Positions 29,403-38,306 of a stretch of 64,000 bases of DNA are shown here, one piece after another. The translations under genes were made by a program, and so were the position numbers. The notes under the pieces were generated by a model. It was not told the DNA's origin. It ran no database searches and was given only the letters and a program-made list of their open reading frames with translations. Source of the DNA: Pseudomonadota bacterium. GTDB lineage: Bacteria > Pseudomonadota > Gammaproteobacteria > Burkholderiales > Gallionellaceae. The stretch covers positions 1-64,000 of the forward strand of contig JAJYLY010000007.1 of the NCBI GenBank assembly GCA_021787435.1, given 5' to 3'. The stretch's first letter is position 1; each line of letters starts with the position of its first letter.

Positions 29403-32400
29403 TCATAGCCTGCGTGGTCTGCGCATCAGCAGGTAGGCTGCGGGAATCACAAACATCGACAGTAGAGGTGCCGTGACCATGCCGCCCACCATCGGGGCTG
29501 CAATGCGCTGCATGATTTCAGATCCCGTTCCGCTGCCCAGCATGATAGGCAACAGTCCCGCGATGATCACCGCGACAGTCATCGCTTTGGGGCGAACGCG
29601 CAACACGGCTCCTTCGCGTATCGCATCCAGCAAGTCAGGAAGCTCGGCCTTGCCGTTCTTTATGCGGTCGACCCAGGCATTCTTCAGGTAGAGCAGCATG
29701 ATCACGCCAAATTCCGACGCCACGCCAGCCAACGCAATGAAACCCACGCCGCTTGCGACAGAAAGGTTATAGCCCAGAAGCCACATGAACCAGACGCCGC
29801 CTGCAAGTGCGAACGGAAGTGTCGCCATGATGAGCAAGGCTTCTCCGAAGCTGTCGAACGTGAGATACAGCAGCACGAAGATGATCGCGAGTGTAGCGGG
29901 TACGGCAATTTTGAGCCTGGCTTTTGCGCGCTCCATGTATTCGAACTGGCCAGACCACGCTATCGAATATCCCGGTGGCACCGCCACCGCCTTTGCTACT
30001 GCCGCCTGCATGTCACGTACCGTCGAACTCAGGTCGCGCCCGTGTATGTCGACATACACCCAGCCTGACAGACGTGCATTTTCGGTCTTCAGCATGGGCG
30101 GGCCATCGGCAATGCGTATTGACGCCACATCCTTCAGGCTGATCTGTGCACTGCGCTCGGTGAGTATCGGCAGGTTGCGCAGGTTTTCGAGCGAATCGCG
30201 GATTTCGCGCGGATAGCGCACGTTTATCGGGAAACGCTGCAAGCCTTCAACCGTTTCACCGATGTTCTCTCCCCCGATCGCAGAGGACACGATGCTCTGA
30301 ACATCTGCGATATTCATTCCATATCGAGCGACCGCATCGCGGTTTATGTCCACATCGATGTAGCGCCCACCGTTAAGCCTTTCTGCCAAAGCAGACGTGA
30401 CACCCGGCACAGCTTTGATTGCTCGTTCGATTTCAGCCGTCACCTTGTCGATCTCGGCTAAGTTCGCCCCCGCCACCTTTATGCCCACAGGACTCTTGAT
30501 GCCGGTGGCCAGCATGTCTATGCGGTTTCTGATCGGCGGCACCCAGATGTTGGTCAGCCCCGGCACTTTCACGATACGGTCGAGCTCTTCGATCAGCTTT
30601 TTCTGCGTCATGCCGGATCGCCATTGAGCGCGCGGCCTGAAATGAATCGTGGTTTCGAACATCTCCATAGGCGCTGGATCTGTCGCAGTCTCTGCGCGCC
30701 CCGCCTTGCCGAACACGCTCTCCACCTCGGGCACTGTCCTGATCAGGCGGTCTGTTTGCTGCAGCAGTTGGGAAACTTTGCCCGCACTGATGCCAGGCAA
30801 TGCCGTTGGCATGTAAAGCAGATCGCCCTCATCGAGTGGCGGCATGAACTCGCCGCCAAGGCGGCTCACGGGCCACAGCGTTGCGGCCGCCAGCAAAGCC
30901 GCCGCTAGGAGTATAGTCTTTGGCTTTCTCAATACACCGTCTAGCAAGGGGCGATAAAGCCGGATCAGGAAACGGTTGATCGGATTTTTCTGCTCAGCCG
31001 GGATATGGCCCCTGATCAGGTAACCCATCAGCACGGGGATCAGTGTGATCGCAAGTCCTGCGGCGGCGGCCATTGCGTAGGTCTTGGTGTAGGCCAGGGG
31101 TGAAAACATTCGCCCCTCCTGGGCCTCGAGCGTAAACACAGGAATGAACGACAGCGTGATGATCAGCAGCGAAAAGAACAACGCAGGGCCGACTTCGGCG
31201 GCGGAATTCGCAATCACTTCCCATTGGGTATTGCCCGAAAGCGCCTGGCCTGGATGGGTGTGCTTCCATTTTTCGATGTGCCTGTGAGCGTTCTCTATCA
31301 TCACAATCGCCGCATCGACCATAGCGCCGATTGCGATTGCGATGCCGCCCAGCGACATGATGTTCGCATTCACCCCCTGGTAGCGCATCACGATGAAGGC
31401 CGCAAGTATGCCCAGCGGAAGAGAAACGATCGCAACCAGCGCCGAGCGCAGATGAAAGAGAAAAACCGCGCACACCAGCGTGACGACAATGAATTCCTCG
31501 ATCAGTTTGTGACTCAGGTTGTCGATTGCGCGATTGATGAGCCCTGAGCGATCGTAAGTCGGCACGATCTCGACGCCGGGCGGCAGGCTTGCCTTGAGAG
31601 TTGCCAGTCTGGCCTTCACGGCCTGGATTGTCTGTAGTGCGTTCTTGCCTGAACGCATGACTATCACGCCGCCTGCAACTTCACCTTCGCCGTTCAGCTC
31701 GGCTATGCCCCGCCGCATCTCAGGGCCGACCTCTATGCGTGCCACATCGCCCAGTCGCACCGACACGCCTGCATCCGTGCTCATCAGCGGAATTCCGCGA
31801 AAGTCATCCAGTGTTTTCAGATAGCCCGATGCGCGAACCATGTATTCGGCCTCGCCAAGCTCAAGCACCGAACCACCGGCTTCCTGATTGGCATGACCTA
31901 TTGCTTCTATCACCCTGCTCTGCGGAATGTTGTAGGCGCGCATCCTGTAGGGGTCGAGCACGACCTGGTACTGGCGCACCATGCCGCCGATGCTTGCGAC
32001 TTCGGACACATTGGGTACGGTCTTCAGTTCGTACTTCAGGAACCAGTCTTGCAGCGCGCGCAGCTGCGAAAGATCCAGCCTGCCGCTGCGATCGATGAGG
32101 GCATATTCATACACCCAGCCGACGCCGGTCGCATCCGGACCCAGCGATGCCCTGGCTTGCTGCGGCAGACGCGACTGCACCTGGTCCAGATATTCGAGCA
32201 CGCGCGATCGCGCCCAATAGGGATCTGTGCCATCTTCGAACAGGACATAGACGAACGAATCGCCGAAGAAGGAATAGCCGCGCACGGTCTTTGCTCCCGG
32301 CACCGACATCATGGTCGTTGTCAAAGGATAGGTCACCTGGTTTTCGATGATCTGAGGCGCCTGTCCGGGCCAGCTTGTGCGTATGATCACCTGCACGTCC

Positions 32401-32528
32401 GACAGGTCAGGAAGCGCATCGAGCGGCGTTTTAATTAGCGACCAGATGCCCCATGCTGCCAGCGCCAGCGTTGCAAGCAATACAAGAAAACGGTTTGCAA
32501 TCGACCAACGTATCATCCGGGCTATCAT
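29403..32528 (-). CDS. cusA: CusA-type HME-RND copper/silver efflux permease
   Basis: 1041 residues, full length for HME-RND. TM4 shows [19 protein letters not shown], with the proton-relay Asp. Methionine-rich segments placed as in CusA/SilA are present: [24 protein letters not shown] and [20 protein letters not shown]; the last is diagnostic for monovalent-metal (Cu+/Ag+) pumps rather than CzcA. It exports periplasmic and cytosolic copper or silver through CusBC. The start overlaps cusB by four bases. Confidence 0.93.
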   Translation of the reverse strand: MIARMIRWSIANRFLVLLATLALAAWGIWSLIKTPLDALPDLSDVQVIIRTSWPGQAPQIIENQVTYPLTTTMMSVPGAKTVRGYSFFGDSFVYVLFEDGTDPYWARSRVLEYLDQVQSRLPQQARASLGPDATGVGWVYEYALIDRSGRLDLSQLRALQDWFLKYELKTVPNVSEVASIGGMVRQYQVVLDPYRMRAYNIPQSRVIEAIGHANQEAGGSVLELGEAEYMVRASGYLKTLDDFRGIPLMSTDAGVSVRLGDVARIEVGPEMRRGIAELNGEGEVAGGVIVMRSGKNALQTIQAVKARLATLKASLPPGVEIVPTYDRSGLINRAIDNLSHKLIEEFIVVTLVCAVFLFHLRSALVAIVSLPLGILAAFIVMRYQGVNANIMSLGGIAIAIGAMVDAAIVMIENAHRHIEKWKHTHPGQALSGNTQWEVIANSAAEVGPALFFSLLIITLSFIPVFTLEAQEGRMFSPLAYTKTYAMAAAAGLAITLIPVLMGYLIRGHIPAEQKNPINRFLIRLYRPLLDGVLRKPKTILLAAALLAAATLWPVSRLGGEFMPPLDEGDLLYMPTALPGISAGKVSQLLQQTDRLIRTVPEVESVFGKAGRAETATDPAPMEMFETTIHFRPRAQWRSGMTQKKLIEELDRIVKVPGLTNIWVPPIRNRIDMLATGIKSPVGIKVAGANLAEIDKVTAEIERAIKAVPGVTSALAERLNGGRYIDVDINRDAVARYGMNIADVQSIVSSAIGGENIGETVEGLQRFPINVRYPREIRDSLENLRNLPILTERSAQISLKDVASIRIADGPPMLKTENARLSGWVYVDIHGRDLSSTVRDMQAAVAKAVAVPPGYSIAWSGQFEYMERAKARLKIAVPATLAIIFVLLYLTFDSFGEALLIMATLPFALAGGVWFMWLLGYNLSVASGVGFIALAGVASEFGVIMLLYLKNAWVDRIKNGKAELPDLLDAIREGAVLRVRPKAMTVAVIIAGLLPIMLGSGTGSEIMQRIAAPMVGGMVTAPLLSMFVIPAAYLLMRRPRRL

Positions 32529-34003
32529 GGTTTGATTCCTGAAACCTTTGCAATCGACACGATCTCATATTCGCCATCCGAATCAGGCATGATTTCGAAA
32601 TTCACGGTTTCGCCTGCCTTGATATCCTTATGCAAACCGCCTGCGGGGATCCTGAAGCTCATGGTCATTGCAGGCCACTGCAGGCTGGGAATCGGGCCAT
32701 GGGAAATCGTGATTTCATCCCTGCCGATCGCCTCTACGCGGCCTGTGCCGCGATGCGTTGTCGCAGCAGCAGGTTTTGGCGCCATGCGTAATTCAGTGCC
32801 TCTGAGACTTGCTTCCGAGTCGATCAAGAACTGGCCGGAAGCAACGACCTTCTGTCCTGCTGACAGCCCTTTGATCACTTCCGTCATGCCGTTGCTTTCC
32901 CTGCCCATTTCAATCTCCACAGGGGCAAACTTGCCATCACCCTGCGCTAGGATAACAAGGCTGCGTTTTCCGGTTTGTATCACCGCCTCGCTCGGTATCA
33001 GCAATACGTCGCGGAGTAACTCAGGCGAGAAGTTAACCGTGGCGAACATGCCCGGGACAAGCTGCTGCCTTGGATTGGCCAGCTCTATACGCGCCTTCAG
33101 GGTGCGCGTCGCAGGGTCTATGCCTGGCAATACCGCGTTGACCTTGCCTTTGAAAACCATGCCGGGAAGCGCAGCCGCCCGCACCTCGACTATGTTGCCG
33201 ACGCGCACTTTTTCCGCGATGTCTTCCGGTACATCGGCATTGACCCAGACCGTGTCCAGCCCGTTGATGCGAAACAGCAAGGCTCCGCTGGCGATTGTCA
33301 TTCCCTCGCGTATACCCAGTTCTGAAATCACGCCGTTAACGGGCGCTGTGATTGCCAACCGTGCCTGAACCTTCCCAGCCGACTCCACCTGTCCGATTTG
33401 CGTATCCGACATGCCTGCGAGTCGCATGCGTTCGCGAGCGGCATCGATCAGTCCCGCGCCTGCCGGAGCAGCCAGTTTTTTCGCAGTCAAAAAGTCTTCC
33501 TGTGCTGCGATCCAGTCAGGGACATACAGCTTGGCGAGTGTCTGTCCCTTGCGTACAGGATCCAGCGTCGCACGGACGTCAAGCTCTTCGACATAGCCGC
33601 TGGCGCGCGCCTGCAGCACGACCAACTCGCGTTCGTTGTAGGCGATGTTGCCCACTGTCTCGATGCTGGAAGCCAGATTGCCCTTGGTGACTTCGGCTGT
33701 GCGTATTCCCAGATTTTGCTGGATACGCGAACTGACAGTCACTTTCCCGTCATCACTGTTATCGTCGGCATAGACCGGCACCAGCGGCATGTCCATGTAG
33801 GGTGACTTGCCGGGTTTGTCAAAGCGCTGGCCGGGTACCATCGGGTCCTGCCAGTACAGCACGGTCTTATTTGCTGCGGGTTTGGCTGCACCGTCTCTAA
33901 CATGGGTCATGCCCTGTTTCATGCCGGTGCGGTAACCGAGATAAGCCGTAAAGCCGATAGCGCTTAATGCAACCAAGAATAGAAATACCTGTCTGGTTTT
34001 CAT
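32525..34003 (-). CDS. cusB: CusB periplasmic adaptor with heavy-metal-binding N-domain and fused CusF domain
   Basis: 492 residues. One N-terminal helix ([20 protein letters not shown]) is followed by a heavy-metal-binding domain at about 45-80 ([19 protein letters not shown] then [10 protein letters not shown]). The usual adaptor core follows (hairpin at about 140-210, lipoyl [20 protein letters not shown]). The last 75 residues ([20 protein letters not shown] then [14 protein letters not shown]) are a complete CusF-type metallochaperone domain with the W-x-M-x-M Cu(I)/Ag(I) site. The fusion gives the adaptor its own chaperone. The start overlaps cusC by four bases. Confidence 0.92.
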   Translation of the reverse strand: MKTRQVFLFLVALSAIGFTAYLGYRTGMKQGMTHVRDGAAKPAANKTVLYWQDPMVPGQRFDKPGKSPYMDMPLVPVYADDNSDDGKVTVSSRIQQNLGIRTAEVTKGNLASSIETVGNIAYNERELVVLQARASGYVEELDVRATLDPVRKGQTLAKLYVPDWIAAQEDFLTAKKLAAPAGAGLIDAARERMRLAGMSDTQIGQVESAGKVQARLAITAPVNGVISELGIREGMTIASGALLFRINGLDTVWVNADVPEDIAEKVRVGNIVEVRAAALPGMVFKGKVNAVLPGIDPATRTLKARIELANPRQQLVPGMFATVNFSPELLRDVLLIPSEAVIQTGKRSLVILAQGDGKFAPVEIEMGRESNGMTEVIKGLSAGQKVVASGQFLIDSEASLRGTELRMAPKPAAATTHRGTGRVEAIGRDEITISHGPIPSLQWPAMTMSFRIPAGGLHKDIKAGETVNFEIMPDSDGEYEIVSIAKVSGIKP

Positions 34004-35310
34004 TTGTCATCCTTTTCTGGCGCAATGCGCACATTGTTCTCATGCAGAAAATGGAAATTGAGTTGTGCCCACAGACGCGCAGCTTCGGATTCCATTTGTA
34101 GCGTCTGCAAACGCGCATCGACTTCGTTGCGGCGTGCGACAAGCACGTCGTTCAGCGATGACTTGCCGCTGCGGTATGCCGACAATGCCGCTTCAGTACG
34201 CTCGCTTGATAGCGGGACCAGTTCCTGTTTCAGCCGCATTTGCCTTTCGCGTGCACTCTCCCATTCTGCAATCATTGTCCTCACCTCGGCGATCGCTGCA
34301 CGGGTTGCCTCTTCGCGCTGTGCGCGGATTTGTTCGGCCAAGGCAATTTTGGCCGACACTTCACGATCCTGGCGATTTACCTGATCCCATTGCAAAGGGA
34401 TCGAAAATCCGATCGACGCCATGTTGGAATATTGCGATCCCCGCTGCGCATAGGATAAATCCATACTCCAGTCAGATTGCTTGTTGACTTCAGCCAGTCG
34501 CGCGTCGGTAGTCGCAAGCGCCTCCTGCTTTTCCAGAACTAGGATCTCCGGATGCTTGGTCACGTGCTTTTCAAGTGTGGCGATATCGATCGGGATGTGG
34601 TCTATTGCGGGTTTCTCGGCAAGCGGGATTTCGCCCTGTTCGCCTACCTGGCGCACCAGGGCAATTTTCGCCGTCCGCACCTTGCGGGCAATTTCGCTTG
34701 CTTGATCCTGCAATCCCACCAGCGTAGATCTTGCAGCCAGCACGTCGGACTGGCTGGTGCGGCCTGCGCGGTAGGCAGTTTGAGCGGCTGCAATTTCTGC
34801 CTGTGACTGCCGAATCTGTTCGCTCATCAATGCGGCGCCCGCCTCGGAATAGTAGCGATCCAGCCATGCCAGCGCAGTGTCGCGCCTGATAGCTATCGCC
34901 ATTGCCGCTTTTTCGGCGATGATCTTGTCGGCTTCACGCTGGTAATGCTCGCCACGCAAGCGCTTCTTGTCTGTGCGGGTCAATTCCTGGGACACGCCTA
35001 TGCTGCGCTGGGTCATGAAATCCTGACTGATGCTGAACTGGTCCGCACCGTTAACCGGTAGGTTTTCAATGCCGAAGTGCAGCACTGGATCGGGATTTTG
35101 CGCAGCAGAGACTGCCATATCCCGATCAGCAGCCACGGCAGCGTCTTCTCCGGCAAGTTGGCGGGAACGTTCAATTGCCAGTCGTTGCGCATCTGCCAGC
35201 GACAATTGTGACTCCGCAAAGACGGGTTGCATCAGCGTTGCGCACATCAGAACCGACAGGCCAGTCCGGCCAATGCCGGCCATGGCTTGCTGATAGAAAG
35301 GTGTACTCAT
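34000..35310 (-). CDS. cusC: CusC-type TolC-family outer-membrane efflux protein
   Basis: 436 residues with an N-terminal signal sequence (about 1-32, ending at VFAESQLSLADAQ) and two outer-membrane-efflux repeats of coiled coil: TAYRAGRTSQSDVLAARSTL then VGLQDQAS, and SAYRSGKSSLNDVLVARRNE then VDARLQTL. No lipobox Cys follows the signal, unlike E. coli CusC, so it is TolC-like in export. It is the channel partner of CusAB downstream. Similarity among family members is low, and specificity is inferred from the operon. Confidence 0.88.
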   Translation of the reverse strand: MSTPFYQQAMAGIGRTGLSVLMCATLMQPVFAESQLSLADAQRLAIERSRQLAGEDAAVAADRDMAVSAAQNPDPVLHFGIENLPVNGADQFSISQDFMTQRSIGVSQELTRTDKKRLRGEHYQREADKIIAEKAAMAIAIRRDTALAWLDRYYSEAGAALMSEQIRQSQAEIAAAQTAYRAGRTSQSDVLAARSTLVGLQDQASEIARKVRTAKIALVRQVGEQGEIPLAEKPAIDHIPIDIATLEKHVTKHPEILVLEKQEALATTDARLAEVNKQSDWSMDLSYAQRGSQYSNMASIGFSIPLQWDQVNRQDREVSAKIALAEQIRAQREEATRAAIAEVRTMIAEWESARERQMRLKQELVPLSSERTEAALSAYRSGKSSLNDVLVARRNEVDARLQTLQMESEAARLWAQLNFHFLHENNVRIAPEKDDK

Positions 35311-35389
35311 ATAGCCTCCAGAATTGCTGCTCCCGCATGCGGCGGGTATGGCTTGAAATCAGTGTATACGGTTATTTCCCGTTGCGATC

Positions 35390-35731
35390 CTATTTGACAG
35401 ACAGACGGGTGACCACATACATATTTCCGGACTGGACAAGTTCAAAGTCTACGATATCGCCTGCCTTGATCCCGCGGGATAATGCCGCATCTTTCAGTTT
35501 GAAGTTCATGGTCATGGCTGGCCAGTTGAGGGTGGATATCGGTCCGTGAGCCAGGATTACCCTGGATGCATCGATTTCTTTGACGGTACCCGTACCCCGG
35601 TGAGTGAGCGGTTTTTCTTCCGCCGGTTTGTTTTCCAAGTTCATGCCGGCTTCTGCATTGTGTATCATCAAGCACGGGGCTGTCAGAGCCGCCAAGGCCG
35701 CCAGCGAAACAGCAAATATATTTTTCTGCAT
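35390..35731 (-). CDS. cusF: CusF-like periplasmic copper/silver chaperone
   Basis: 113 residues from MQKNIFAVSLAALAALTAPC, a signal peptide preceded by GGAGG; the start at 35746 is just upstream of that site and rejected. The CusF fold includes GTGTVKEIDASRVILAHGPI, STLNWPAMTMNFKL (Trp-Met-Met site) and AGDIVDFELVQ. It delivers Cu(I)/Ag(I) to the adaptor. It is a second copy of the domain fused to CusB in the next genes but with its own signal sequence. Confidence 0.9.
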   Translation of the reverse strand: MQKNIFAVSLAALAALTAPCLMIHNAEAGMNLENKPAEEKPLTHRGTGTVKEIDASRVILAHGPISTLNWPAMTMNFKLKDAALSRGIKAGDIVDFELVQSGNMYVVTRLSVK

Positions 35732-35839
35732 GTGCAACTCCTCCAAATCAAATTTCCAAGACGCAACTCATTTGGCTGAGCGAACTCAGGCAACGAAGTC
35801 TGCTGAAACGAACGTGCGCAACTGGTCTTTTTGGAGGGG

Positions 35840-36232
35840 CTAATTCAGCAGTCTGAGAAAGCGCAGATAGGGAGGGGGACCGGAGGTGGCGAGGAAATGC
35901 CCAGGTGTTTCAAAACCGGCAATATCTTCCTCGGCGAGCAATGGCACACCGGATGAAAATATCGCTGGCGAGAAAACCGGTAGATCAAGCGTGAGTTTCA
36001 GTGCATCCGAATTCTGCGCGCAGTGCTTCATGCACAGCTGTGAACTAGGCTGACTGTGTTCGGTACAGGAAGCGCTGGACATGTTCATTTGCACATGCGG
36101 CAATACGTCAGAAATCAGGCATCCACCCACAGCTATCTTTATCTGGATGAACAGCAGTGCAAACAGAACCCACCACGACACCTTGCGTTTAGAAGACGCC
36201 GACCTCTGGCAGAATGTTGATGGATTGCTCAT
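35840..36232 (-). CDS. small Cys-rich exported/anchored protein at the head of the copper operon
   Basis: 130 residues starting at ATG 36232. A single hydrophobic segment (VSWWVLFALLFIQIKIAVGG) is followed by CTEHSQPSSQLCMKHCAQNS, a Cys/His/Met cluster that looks like a metal site, and a tail rich in Pro and Phe. I do not recognise a named family. The cluster CxxHC plus position as first gene of the cus genes suggests copper binding or copper stress. This is inference. Confidence 0.6.
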   Translation of the reverse strand: MSNPSTFCQRSASSKRKVSWWVLFALLFIQIKIAVGGCLISDVLPHVQMNMSSASCTEHSQPSSQLCMKHCAQNSDALKLTLDLPVFSPAIFSSGVPLLAEEDIAGFETPGHFLATSGPPPYLRFLRLLN

Positions 36233-36390
36233 GCGGGACACTATATCACTATCTCATTGGACTGTTAAGGCTGAACAAATACTCGATTTCCTAATTCGTT
36301 TTCGCGAAGAAATTCGAGGCTTTGTGCCGCGGGAACGAAGGGTATAAATTGCGTTTTCGCGATGTTTGATTTGTCAGGCTTGGCGGTGGA

Positions 36391-37233
36391 TTATTTGAAA
36401 ACGATGGTCTTGTTGCCGCACACCAGCACGCGGTCCTCGACGTGGTAGCGCAGGCCGCGAGCCAGCACCGTCTTCTCGATATCCCGCCCGTAGCGCACTA
36501 GGTCGTCTACCGTGTCGCCGTGGTCTATGCGCATCGTGTCCTGCTCGATGATGGGGCCTGCATCCAGGTCACGGGTGACGTAGTGGCAGGTAGCGCCAAT
36601 CAGCTTCACGCCGCGCAGATAGGCCTGATGATAGGGTTTCGCTCCGACAAACGAAGGCAGGAAGCTGTGGTGGATGTTGATGATGCGCCCCGCATAGCGC
36701 TGGCAAATGCCGGGAGGCAGTATCTGCATGAAGCGCGCAAGCACCAGCGTGTCGCCGCGATGCTGCTCGAACAGTTCGGCGATTTTTTCGAATGCGGCGG
36801 CCTTGTCTTGCATGTCCACATGGATGAACGGGATGCGATGCCATTCGACGAAACTTCGCAAATCTTCGTGGTTGGAGATCACGCAGGGTATGTCCACCTG
36901 CAATTCGCCTGAGCGCCAGCGGTGCAGGAGGTCATCCAGACAGTGATCCTGTTTGCTCACGAGTATAACGAGACGCTTATTCTTCGCTGAATCGGCGAGT
37001 TTCCAGTCCATCGAGAGTTCGCCGGCGAGCGGAGCGAAGCGGCGGCAGAATTCATCCGCATCGAAGGGCAGTGAATCCGCGCGTATTTCCTGACGCATGA
37101 AGAATTGCTCCTCCTCGGTGTGGTAGCTCGCCTCGACGATGAAGCCGCCGTGCTGCGCGATGAAGTCTGTGACAGCCGCGATGATTCCCACGCGGTCGGG
37201 GCATGAGATGGTCAATGTGTAATGGCGGTTCAT
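36391..37233 (-). CDS. purU: formyltetrahydrofolate deformylase
   Basis: 280 residues, typical for PurU. The N-terminal ACT domain (YTLTISCPDRVGIIAAVTDF) is followed by a formyl-transferase-like catalytic domain with NIHHSFLPSFVGAKPYHQAY and GATCHYVTRDLDAGPIIEQD, containing the Asn-His-Asp active-site trio. The reaction is hydrolysis of 10-formyl-THF to THF and formate, which balances one-carbon pools and feeds formate for purine synthesis. It is 68 bp downstream of hypE and possibly read from the same transcript. Confidence 0.93.
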   Translation of the reverse strand: MNRHYTLTISCPDRVGIIAAVTDFIAQHGGFIVEASYHTEEEQFFMRQEIRADSLPFDADEFCRRFAPLAGELSMDWKLADSAKNKRLVILVSKQDHCLDDLLHRWRSGELQVDIPCVISNHEDLRSFVEWHRIPFIHVDMQDKAAAFEKIAELFEQHRGDTLVLARFMQILPPGICQRYAGRIINIHHSFLPSFVGAKPYHQAYLRGVKLIGATCHYVTRDLDAGPIIEQDTMRIDHGDTVDDLVRYGRDIEKTVLARGLRYHVEDRVLVCGNKTIVFK

Positions 37234-37301
37234 GCTGTGTCTTCCATTATGTATTGCGCCGATTTTAACGGATTAAAGAGACATGGGCTGTAAATTCACA
37301 T

Positions 37302-38306
37302 TCAGCAGATGCGCGGTAGCGGATCGTCTTCCAGTTCCGGCAGGATGCGTTCTCCGCCCAGTTCGGTTTCCAGTACTACCTCTGCGCGTCCTGCTTTGAC
37401 GCTGCCTATGAGGGCGGCTTGCTCTCCCTGAGGCAATGCCCGCCAGCAATTCAGGGCTTCATCCGCCTGCGCTTCTGAGACGATGGCGACTACGCGGCCT
37501 TCGCAGGCAAGGTACAGCGGATCGTAACCCAGCATCTCGCATACCGCAAAAACCTCATCGCGCACCGGGATCGCGAGCTGATTCAGGCGCACCTGCATTT
37601 TTGAGGCGTGGCTGATTTCATGCATCACTGTCGCCAGTCCGCCGCGCGTCGGGTCGCGCATGAAGCGCAGGCCGTCAAGCAGCAGAAGTGCCTGTGTCAA
37701 CGGCAGCACGCTTGCTGCGTCCGATAACAGTTTTCCGTGCAAGCCGAACTGTTCGCGTGCGAGCATCACAGCGATACCGTGATCCCCGACAGGACCGCTG
37801 ACCAGGATCGCATCGCCATCCTTTACATGCTGCAGGCCGAGCCTCAGATTTTTTTTTCGCACACCAATGCCGGTAATGGAAAGATAGAGTCCGCCGCCTT
37901 CTCCGCGCCGCACGACCTTGGTGTCTCCTGCGACCACTGCGACATTCGCGTCCCTTGCAGCAGCTGCCATGCTCACCACGATGCGTTCAAGCAATTTGAT
38001 TTCGAAACCCTCTTCGATGAAAGCGCTGAGTGCAAGGTAATGCGGAACCGCACCCGACACCGCAAGATCGTTCACGGTGCCGTGCACTGCAAGCGAGCCT
38101 ATCGTGCCGCCCGGAAATTCCAAAGGCTCTACGGTGAAGCCGTCTGTGGTCACCATCAACTCGCCGTCAAGCGGGGGGAGCGCTGCCGCATCGGTGCGCA
38201 AGTCGAGCAGCGGGTTGCCAAGATGCCTAGCGAACAGCGTTTCGATGAGTTCACGCATGCAGCGCCCACCGTTGCCGTGGGCCAGGCTGATATGCGTATC
38301 ATCCAT
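37302..38306 (-). CDS. hypE: HypE, hydrogenase maturation carbamoyl dehydratase
   Basis: 334 residues, an AIRS/PurM-type ATP-binding fold (ISLAHGNGGRCMRELIETLF, AVHGTVNDLAVSGAVPHYLA, VAGDTKVVRRGEG, RDPTRGGLATVMHEI). It ends exactly in PLPRIC, the C-terminal cysteine that carries the thiocarbamoyl group turned into the CN ligand of the NiFe site. All is intact. The start overlaps hypF by eight bases. HypA, B, C and D are not in this window and must lie elsewhere. Confidence 0.95.
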   Translation of the reverse strand: MDDTHISLAHGNGGRCMRELIETLFARHLGNPLLDLRTDAAALPPLDGELMVTTDGFTVEPLEFPGGTIGSLAVHGTVNDLAVSGAVPHYLALSAFIEEGFEIKLLERIVVSMAAAARDANVAVVAGDTKVVRRGEGGGLYLSITGIGVRKKNLRLGLQHVKDGDAILVSGPVGDHGIAVMLAREQFGLHGKLLSDAASVLPLTQALLLLDGLRFMRDPTRGGLATVMHEISHASKMQVRLNQLAIPVRDEVFAVCEMLGYDPLYLACEGRVVAIVSEAQADEALNCWRALPQGEQAALIGSVKAGRAEVVLETELGGERILPELEDDPLPRIC

